Shown here in pieces: positions 6,455 through 11,190 of a DNA stretch of 11,190 nucleotides. Within the stretch, counting starts at the first letter, position 1. Each line of letters begins with the position of its first letter. The stretch covers positions 1 through 11,190 of the forward strand of contig NZ_JBGORW010000018.1 in NCBI RefSeq assembly GCF_041538065.1, read 5' to 3'. Under the pieces are notes generated by a model. It was not told the origin of the DNA. It ran no database searches and saw nothing but the letters and a program-made list of their open reading frames with translations. Source of the DNA: Leptotrichia hongkongensis (GTDB lineage: Bacteria > Fusobacteriota > Fusobacteriia > Fusobacteriales > Leptotrichiaceae). A program made the translations under genes and the position numbers.

Positions 6455-7312
6455 ATGACTATAATTGATGGAAAGGCACTTTCAGAAAAGATTTTGATAG
6501 AAATTGAACAGGAACATAGTGAACTGGAAAAGAAAGTTGGCAGAAAAGCTGGACTTGCGGTAATTATAGTAGGAGAAAATTCTGCTTCACAAATTTATGT
6601 AAGAAATAAAATAAAAGCTTGTGAAAGAGTTGGATTTTATTCTGAAACAATTAGACTTGATGAAAATATTACAGAAGAAAATTTACTTTCAGAAATAAAA
6701 AAATTAAATAATAATAGCAATATAGACGGAATTTTGGTACAATTACCACTTCCTAAACATATTGATGAATTAAATATTGTAAATGCAATTTTAGCTGAAA
6801 AGGATGTTGATGGATTTCATACGACAAACATTGGTAAAATGATGATTGGAGATGAATCAGGATTTTTGCCTTGCACACCAGCTGGAGTGATTCAGATGTT
6901 TGAAGAATATAATATTGATTTGAAAGGAAAAGATGTCCTTGTGATTGGACAAAGTAACATTGTGGGAAAACCAATGACACTTTTGTTAATGCAAAGGCAC
7001 GCAACGGTTCAAACTTGTAATTCAAAAACAAAAAATCTATCTGAAAAATTACAAAAAGCAGATGTAGTAATAGCAGCCGCAGGTTATCCAAAATTAGTAA
7101 AAGCATCTGATGTAAAGGAAGGTGTAGTTGTGATTGATGTTGGAATAAACCGTGTGGATGGAAAGTTATGTGGAGATGTGGATTTTGAAGAAGTTTCTAA
7201 AAAAGCCTCTTTCATTACTCCAGTTCCCGGCGGTGTTGGTCCAATGACAATTGCAATGCTAATAAAGAATACGTTTAAATCATATAATCAAAAAATAAAT
7301 AAGACTAAATAA
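6455..7312 (+). CDS. folD: Bifunctional methylenetetrahydrofolate dehydrogenase/cyclohydrolase FolD
   Basis: FolD oxidises 5,10-methylene-THF to methenyl-THF and hydrolyses it to 10-formyl-THF, the donor used by Fmt and by purine synthesis. The 285-residue product has the active-site residues Tyr48 and Lys52 in YVRNKIKAC, Gln96 in DGILVQLPLP and Asp119 in KDVDGFH. The cofactor-binding domain is marked by PCTPAGV (139-145), GQSNIVGKPM (165-174) and PVPGGVGPMT near the C-terminus. The residue after the first Gly of GQS is Gln where some NADP enzymes have Arg, so coenzyme preference cannot be called. The ATG follows a hairpin-containing initiation region described separately. The short Lys/Asn-rich tail (SYNQKINKTK) is unremarkable. 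Confidence 0.97.
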   Translation: MTIIDGKALSEKILIEIEQEHSELEKKVGRKAGLAVIIVGENSASQIYVRNKIKACERVGFYSETIRLDENITEENLLSEIKKLNNNSNIDGILVQLPLPKHIDELNIVNAILAEKDVDGFHTTNIGKMMIGDESGFLPCTPAGVIQMFEEYNIDLKGKDVLVIGQSNIVGKPMTLLLMQRHATVQTCNSKTKNLSEKLQKADVVIAAAGYPKLVKASDVKEGVVVIDVGINRVDGKLCGDVDFEEVSKKASFITPVPGGVGPMTIAMLIKNTFKSYNQKINKTK

Positions 7313-7331
7313 AAAGAAAGTGAGAAAATTA

Positions 7332-7811
7332 ATGAAAGATAAAATTAAATTTATTGAAAAATTAGCCGAAAGTATGAATGAAAATAAAATTGAATCAGTA
7401 AAATACGAAGACAATAATTTTGAAGTTTCATTGACTAAGAAAAAGAAAGAAAGAAATGTCATAGTAAATAATGCGTTAGCTCAACCTATGACTACAGCAC
7501 CATCAAATATTCCGCAGGAAGTACAACCGCAAGAAACATCTGCACCAGTACAGGAAGCATCTTCTGAAGAAATTTCAGGAACACAAATTACTTCCCCAAT
7601 GGTTGGTACTTTTTATGCATCACCATCGCCAACAGCTTCTTCATTTGTAAAAGAGGGGGATTCCGTTACAGAAGGACAGACACTTTGTATAGTAGAGGCA
7701 ATGAAACTTATGAATGAAGTAAAATCAACAGTTGCAGGAAAAGTAAAAAAAATACTTGTTAAAGACAAGGATAGTATAAAAAAAGGTCAGACATTAATGA
7801 TTATTGAATAA
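7332..7811 (+). CDS. accB: Biotin carboxyl carrier protein of acetyl-CoA carboxylase
   Basis: AccB carries the biotin that shuttles CO2 from biotin carboxylase (AccC) to the carboxyltransferase (AccAD) in the first step of fatty-acid synthesis. The 159-residue product has an N-terminal helical segment, a flexible Pro/Ala/Gln/Glu/Ser-rich linker (about 50-83) and a C-terminal biotinyl domain. That domain has the AccB-type entry ITSPMVGTFYASPSP and biotin acceptor Lys125 in VEAMKLMNEV. The start is either ATG 7332 or an in-frame GTG at 7320. I prefer the ATG, because the same GAAAGTGAG cassette precedes fmt, where the equivalent GTG runs into a stop after three codons. accC, accA and accD are not in the window, which is unusual for accB, often found next to accC. 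Confidence 0.94.
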   Translation: MKDKIKFIEKLAESMNENKIESVKYEDNNFEVSLTKKKKERNVIVNNALAQPMTTAPSNIPQEVQPQETSAPVQEASSEEISGTQITSPMVGTFYASPSPTASSFVKEGDSVTEGQTLCIVEAMKLMNEVKSTVAGKVKKILVKDKDSIKKGQTLMIIE

Positions 7812-7847
7812 TTTTTATAAAAATAAAAAATAAAGAAGGGATAAAAT

Positions 7848-9137
7848 TTGGAAGAGAAGAGGATTTTGTTAGATATTATTCTATTATTGGTTTTATTGTT
7901 TTTTACATCGTTTTTATCAGCTGCAGAGTCAGCATTGTCATCGCTTAAGCAGATACATTTAAAAAGTGATTCAAAAGAAAAGGAGAAAACAAAGGAAAGC
8001 GAACTTTTAAAACTTTGGCTGGAAAATCCAAATGAATTACTTACAACACTTCTGTTTGTGAAGACAATCTCTTATTCTTCAATGGTTTTTACAGGAGTTT
8101 ATTTAATAAAAAGAATTTATGCAGAAAATCTTTTTGTAGGAATTTCATTTTTTGTGTTAATTGTTCTTATCCTGATATTTTCTGAAATGGTACCGAGGCT
8201 GATAGCAAGAAACAACATCTACGGAGTTTCTAAAACATTAATAATTCCGTTAAATACAATACGAATTGTATTAAAACCGCTAATTCGCTTATTTATACAT
8301 ATTTCAAGATTTATTGTTGGAATATTCAAGATAAAGGTAAAAGATCAAATGTTTGAAATAACAGAAGATGAAATTTTAACATTTTTAAAGGCGGGAACAG
8401 AAAGCGGTGTGTTTGAAGAAGGCGAAGAGGAAATGATTACCAGTATTTTTGAATTTTCCGAAACAACAGTCAAGGAAATACTTACTCCACGAAGAGATGT
8501 ATTTGCATTGGAAGCAGAAAGCAAAATAGATGATGTATGGGATGAAATTTTAGATCAAGGTTTTACACGTATCCCAATTTACACAGAAACAATTGACAAA
8601 ATAGTAGGAACAGTCCATATGAAAGATTTACTCCGTTACGATAAGCAAACTGGAGAAAATCCTCCAATAAAGGATTTTATGAAAGAAGCCTACTTTGTTC
8701 CAATTACAAAATCTTTGATAGAATTGCTAGAAGAATTCAAGTTAAAGCAGCTTCATATGGCAATAGTTATTGATGAATATGGAGGAACACAGGGAATCGT
8801 AACAATTGAAGATTTGTTGGAAGAAATTGTTGGAGAAATAAGAGATGAATTTGATCAGGAAGAAGAAAATATTCAGCAAATTCGTGAAAAAATATTTGAT
8901 ATAAAAGGAGATACGCCTATTGAGGAAGTAAACGATAAATTGGATATAGAAATTCCTTTATCTGAAGAATACGATACAATCTCTGGATATATTCAAGACA
9001 AGCTGGGAAAAGTTGCCGATGTATTTGATCAAGTAAAAGACGATAAATTTATATTAAAAGTGACTGATATGGATAATAAGCGTGTGGAAAGAGTAAGAGC
9101 GATTATTATTGATCAGGAGGAAGAAAGAGAGAAATAA
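7848..9137 (+). CDS. CNNM/CorC (HlyC) family membrane protein with CBS domains
   Basis: This belongs to the DUF21-CBS-CorC family, whose members include Mg2+ exporters (CorC/CNNM, MpfA); the old name hemolysin is misleading. The 429-residue product begins with a membrane domain. Helices are predicted at about 7-30 (with FFTSFLSAAESAL), 63-87, 94-117 (ending SEMVPRLIA) and 130-160. A paired CBS module follows at about 207-265 and 275-330, containing EILTPRRDVFAL, TRIPIY and the strongly conserved IDEYGGTQGIVTIEDLLEEIVGEI. A CorC_HlyC domain closes the protein (about 348-423). The start is TTG, supported by AGAAGGG (7834-7840) 7 bases upstream and by the absence of a better ATG before the first helix. 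It lies 36 bases after accB and 9 before the Nudix gene, so it is probably co-transcribed. Confidence 0.93.
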   Translation: MEEKRILLDIILLLVLLFFTSFLSAAESALSSLKQIHLKSDSKEKEKTKESELLKLWLENPNELLTTLLFVKTISYSSMVFTGVYLIKRIYAENLFVGISFFVLIVLILIFSEMVPRLIARNNIYGVSKTLIIPLNTIRIVLKPLIRLFIHISRFIVGIFKIKVKDQMFEITEDEILTFLKAGTESGVFEEGEEEMITSIFEFSETTVKEILTPRRDVFALEAESKIDDVWDEILDQGFTRIPIYTETIDKIVGTVHMKDLLRYDKQTGENPPIKDFMKEAYFVPITKSLIELLEEFKLKQLHMAIVIDEYGGTQGIVTIEDLLEEIVGEIRDEFDQEEENIQQIREKIFDIKGDTPIEEVNDKLDIEIPLSEEYDTISGYIQDKLGKVADVFDQVKDDKFILKVTDMDNKRVERVRAIIIDQEEEREK

Positions 9138-9146
9138 GGAGAAAAA

Positions 9147-9599
9147 ATGGAAGAAGTTAGACCACGAATACGTGTGGCAGGAATTCTCATAGAAGATAAT
9201 AAAATTCTGCTAATTCAACATCACAAAAATAACAAAAAATACTGGCTTATTCCTGGCGGTGGAAATGATTGGGGCGAAACTACAAAAGAAGCCTTAATTC
9301 GTGAATATAAGGAAGAAACAAATATGGATATAGAAGTTGATGAATTTTTGTTCTTTTCAGAAACAATTTCCCCAGATAAGAAACGTCATGTTTTAAATCT
9401 GTTTTATAAAATACACCGTAATAATAAAAATGATAGTATCATAAAATTAGGAGAAGAAGCAGTTTTGACAGATTTGAAATTTGTAACAAAGGAAGAATTG
9501 GAAACAATGACAATTTATCCGAATATTAAAGAAAATTTATTAAAATTAATGAATAATGAAAAAATAAGAACTGATTTAGGAAGTTTATGGAATGATTAA
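9147..9599 (+). CDS. Nudix hydrolase domain protein
   Basis: Nudix enzymes hydrolyse nucleoside diphosphates linked to another group; the substrate here is unknown. The 150-residue protein is a single Nudix domain. The box runs from Gly38: G-x5-E44-x7-R52-E53-Y-x-E56-E57-x-N59. The catalytic and metal-binding REYKEE core is complete, but the box Gly is replaced by Asn59, a tolerated variation in many members. Upstream, WLIPGGGNDWGE resembles mutT-like and ADP-ribose/NADH-type proteins without deciding between them. AAGGAG overlaps the stop of the preceding gene (9136-9141), suggesting translational coupling. It is the last gene of the run; no clear terminator follows. Confidence 0.9.
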   Translation: MEEVRPRIRVAGILIEDNKILLIQHHKNNKKYWLIPGGGNDWGETTKEALIREYKEETNMDIEVDEFLFFSETISPDKKRHVLNLFYKIHRNNKNDSIIKLGEEAVLTDLKFVTKEELETMTIYPNIKENLLKLMNNEKIRTDLGSLWND

Positions 9600-9893
9600 T
9601 TAAGAAATATTTATATGTAGTCTATTAGCTGTATTATAAGTTAAATAAATCACTGAATCATAAATTTTATGTATTTAATATTTTTATAAAAACAATAAAG
9701 ATAATAACTATTGGTTTTTGAAAATTATAACATTTATGTCAGTAAAATTGTTTTTGGTTTATAAAATACTGTTACATCTTAAATTTATTAAAAATTAAAT
9801 TAATTCAAACAATACGAACCAAAAATTCATAAGTATAGTTGCACACAGAATTATCGTTAATTATATAATTGTAGAAAAGAGGAAGAAGAAAAA
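9600..9893. other. Intergenic region Nudix gene to apt
   Basis: This 294-base AT-rich stretch has no supported gene. TTTTTGGTTT (9751-9760) and GAACCAAAAA (9816-9825) are complementary at all ten positions if one G-U pair is allowed, with a 55-base loop. CATAAA/TTTATG (9659-9671) is a very short AT-only hairpin before a T-rich stretch, too weak to call a terminator. The apt promoter lies at its 3' end. Confidence 0.5.
9839..9869 (+). promoter_or_regulatory. Candidate apt promoter
   Basis: A perfect -10 hexamer TATAAT (9864-9869) is preceded by TTGCAC (9839-9844) with a 19-base spacer, or TATATA (9862-9867) at 17 bases. Transcription would start near 9876, leaving a very short leader before the AGAGGAAG ribosome site and the apt ATG. 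Spacing is not ideal, so the -35 assignment is uncertain. Confidence 0.45.
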
Positions 9894-10424
9894 ATGAAAA
9901 TAGAAGAAAAAGAAAAAATAGAAAAATTAATTCGTTCGGTAGAAGATTTTCCAGAAAAAGGAGTAATTTTTAGAGATATTACAACAGCGTTAAAAGATAA
10001 AGAAGGGCTGGAAATCATCATAAAGGATTTTACAGACAGATACAAGAATAAAGGAATAGACTATGTAGTAGGAGCTGACGCAAGGGGATTTATTTTCGGA
10101 GCTGCAATAGCTTATAATATTGGAGCAGGATTTGTTCCTGCAAGAAAGCCTGGAAAATTACCTGCAGAAGTTGAAAGTGTAGAGTATTCTTTGGAATATG
10201 GTAAAAATAGTATAGAAATCCATAAAGATGCCTTTGAAAAAAATTCGAAAATATTGATTGTTGATGATTTGTTAGCTACAGGAGGAACCGCCAAAGCAAT
10301 GGTTCAATTAGTAGAAAAATTAGAAGCAGAAGTATATGAATTAGCGTTTATGATAGAATTATCAGATTTAAAAGGACGAGAATTTCTTAAAGGGTATGAA
10401 GTCTACTCACAACTAAAATATTAA
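9894..10424 (+). CDS. apt: Adenine phosphoribosyltransferase
   Basis: Apt converts adenine and PRPP to AMP and pyrophosphate in purine salvage. The 176-residue product is of normal length (about 170-180). It shows the N-terminal FPEKGVIFRDIT segment (19-30), VVGADARGFIFG (58-69), the flexible-loop region RKPGKLP (84-90), and the PRPP-binding motif ILIVDDLLATGGT (120-132) with the paired Asp124-Asp125. The ATG at 9894 follows AGAGGAAG. The first dozen residues are unusually Lys/Glu-rich (MKIEEKEKIEKL), but the start is not ambiguous. The gene has its own candidate promoter and is followed 8 bases later by a good terminator, so it appears monocistronic. Confidence 0.96.
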   Translation: MKIEEKEKIEKLIRSVEDFPEKGVIFRDITTALKDKEGLEIIIKDFTDRYKNKGIDYVVGADARGFIFGAAIAYNIGAGFVPARKPGKLPAEVESVEYSLEYGKNSIEIHKDAFEKNSKILIVDDLLATGGTAKAMVQLVEKLEAEVYELAFMIELSDLKGREFLKGYEVYSQLKY

Positions 10425-10432
10425 TAAACTTC

Positions 10433-10478
10433 AAAAGGGATCTTTCTAATTACCATGATTAGAAAAATTCCTTTTTTT
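10433..10478 (+). terminator. Rho-independent terminator after apt
   Basis: An 18-base stem is formed by 10433-10450 with 10458-10475, closing a 7-base loop (TACCATG). All positions pair except one C-A mismatch, with one G-U pair. The stem ends in AAAAGG/CCTTTT and runs into a stretch of seven T's (10472-10478). It begins 8 bases after the apt stop. The long A/T tracts at its base could let it act in both directions. Confidence 0.9.
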
Positions 10479-11076
10479 ATACACAATTTTTTATATAAAA
10501 GTTATAATAATAGATAATAGGTTATTTATAAATTTTAAATCATATAATGTTTAATATTAACAGGGAGTTAACTTTTTTATATTGTATTAACTCTCGTTGT
10601 TAAGTAATGAAATTATTACAAATTTTTCTGAATAAGGAAAATAAATATAATATTTTTAAATAATTAAAATATAATTTTAATTTTTTTAATAAAGTCTATT
10701 ATAAATAAATCATCGGAGCATTTTTCTATACTGAAAAAACTATCTAAACATGGCAAGTTTTTATCAATTCTAAAGAATATCGTAGATAAGTTATAGGCTA
10801 TTACGTAGTAATATTATTACAATTAGGATAAACCTTTATTACAAAATAAGGATTTGTGGCAACAAGTAATTCTGCGGAAATAAAAAGAAAAAACATAGTA
10901 ATATAAAAAAATAATTATTAATCAAGATATAGTAAAAATAATTTAATTGGATGATATGAATTAGCTATTAAACAACACTATTATAAAAATTTATTCCTAT
11001 TTTTAAACAGAGGTTAGTATTAGTAAAAATAGTAATTTTAAGGTTTTTTCTAAGGAGTAAAAAATGGTTTACGAAT
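10479..11076. other. Gene-free AT-rich stretch after apt
   Basis: No intact gene is supported on either strand. Most of it is low-complexity A/T sequence. Items seen are an inverted repeat at 10559-10601, a small palindrome GTAATATTATTAC (10808-10820) and a less AT-rich segment at about 10705-10885 that might be a decayed coding sequence. A ribosome-site-like AAGGAG (11052-11057) precedes an ATG that opens only four codons. Confidence 0.45.
10559..10601. repeat. Inverted repeat with GAGTTAA arms
   Basis: GAGTTAA (10565-10571) and TTAACTC (10587-10593) are perfect reverse complements with 15 bases between. Outside them AACA (10559-10562) and TGTT (10598-10601) are also complementary, with a small unequal internal loop. 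No T-run follows. It could be an operator, a stem in a non-coding transcript or an element end. Confidence 0.35.
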
Positions 11077-11145
11077 AAAAATATGAAAAAAACTTTGAAA
11101 AAATGGAAAAAAGTAGTTGACAAAGGAGAGGGGATATGATAATAT
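11077..11145 (+). promoter_or_regulatory. Strong outward promoter with phased A-tracts
   Basis: TTGACA (11117-11122) is followed at exactly 17 bases by TAATAT (11140-11145), itself preceded by TGA (11137-11139), making an extended -10. Four A-tracts at 11077-11081, 11086-11092, 11098-11103 and 11107-11112 have centres about 9-11 bases apart, in phase with the DNA helix, directly upstream of the -35. Such curved or UP-element-like DNA is typical of very active promoters. It reads out of the window; an rRNA or other stable RNA operon is my best guess, but the transcribed gene is not visible. Confidence 0.65.
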
Positions 11146-11150
11146 ATATC

Positions 11151-11180
11151 TTGTCGATACGAAAAAGTATCGCAGGACAA
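11151..11180 (+). other. Hairpin at the 5' end of the outward transcript
   Basis: TTGTC-GATAC (11151-11160) pairs with GTATC (11167-11171) and GACAA (11176-11180), closing the loop GAAAAA with a 4-base bulge GCAG on the 3' side. It begins at the start point predicted from the promoter (about 11151-11153), so the transcript would open with this structure. That suits a processed or structured leader. Confidence 0.5.
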
Positions 11181-11190
11181 TAGAAGATAA

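Noticed and set aside
6753..7106. 117-codon minus-strand frame opposite folD
   Set aside because: The translation is Leu/Gln-rich shadow sequence opposite conserved folD motifs.
7811..7824. Palindrome ATTTTTATAAAAAT at the accB stop as a terminator
   Set aside because: The stem is only A:T pairs with no loop room and no T-run, and the next gene follows closely.
9659..9671. CATAAATTTTATG hairpin as terminator of the operon
   Set aside because: Six A/T-rich pairs with almost no loop; far too weak despite nearby T's.
11064..11078. Four-codon frame after AAGGAG (MVYE)
   Set aside because: It has a plausible ribosome site, but a four-codon frame cannot be told from chance.
11083..11139. 18-codon open frame MKKTLKKWKK... 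before the right-hand promoter
   Set aside because: It has no ribosome site at proper distance, its Lys content is just the phased A-tracts, and it overlaps the -35 and -10.
10968..11180. 70-codon minus-strand frame at the right end
   Set aside because: It runs across the promoter and leader hairpin, is low-complexity and has no recognisable domain.

Overview
This is an AT-rich bacterial chromosome segment in which every recognisable gene lies on the + strand. The stop codons are almost all TAA, start sites are preceded by AGGAGG-like sites, and the gene set is housekeeping. The composition, codon use and protein character fit the Fusobacteriota, and a Leptotrichia-like organism is my best guess. 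That is an inference from style, because no rRNA or marker gene allows a firm placement.

Layout. Positions 1-313 hold a leader with a possible operator, an extended -10 promoter and a long inverted repeat, followed by recG (314-2389). A gene-poor stretch then carries repeat copy 1 (2471-2607). Next comes an EamA/DMT-family membrane transporter whose real start is a GTG at 2791 (to 3675), and then a diverged, longer repeat copy 2 (3788-4037). From a promoter near 4145 a tight run of seven genes extends to 9599: def, fmt, rex, folD, accB, a CNNM/CorC-type CBS-domain membrane protein and a Nudix hydrolase. Gaps are 9-46 bases and no terminator is visible inside. After 294 bases comes apt (9894-10424) with its own promoter and a good intrinsic terminator (10433-10478). 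The last 700 bases have no supported gene and end in a strong-looking promoter (TTGACA, 17 bases, extended -10). Phased A-tracts lie before it and a leader hairpin starts at the predicted +1, so it points out of the window, possibly towards a stable RNA operon.

How the genes work together. Def, Fmt and FolD form a formyl-group module. FolD makes 10-formyl-tetrahydrofolate, Fmt uses it to formylate initiator Met-tRNA, and Def removes the formyl group from new proteins. Rex, an NADH/NAD+-sensing repressor, sits in the middle of this run, and AccB links it to fatty-acid synthesis. Apt recycles adenine, and RecG handles stalled forks and recombination intermediates.

I see no defence system, mobile element with an intact transposase, CRISPR array or tRNA. 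The most interesting signals are non-coding: a two-copy structured repeat whose end hairpin keeps its loop while its stem changes, a hairpin lying between a strong Shine-Dalgarno and the folD start, a shared extended -10 motif, and the outward promoter at the right edge.
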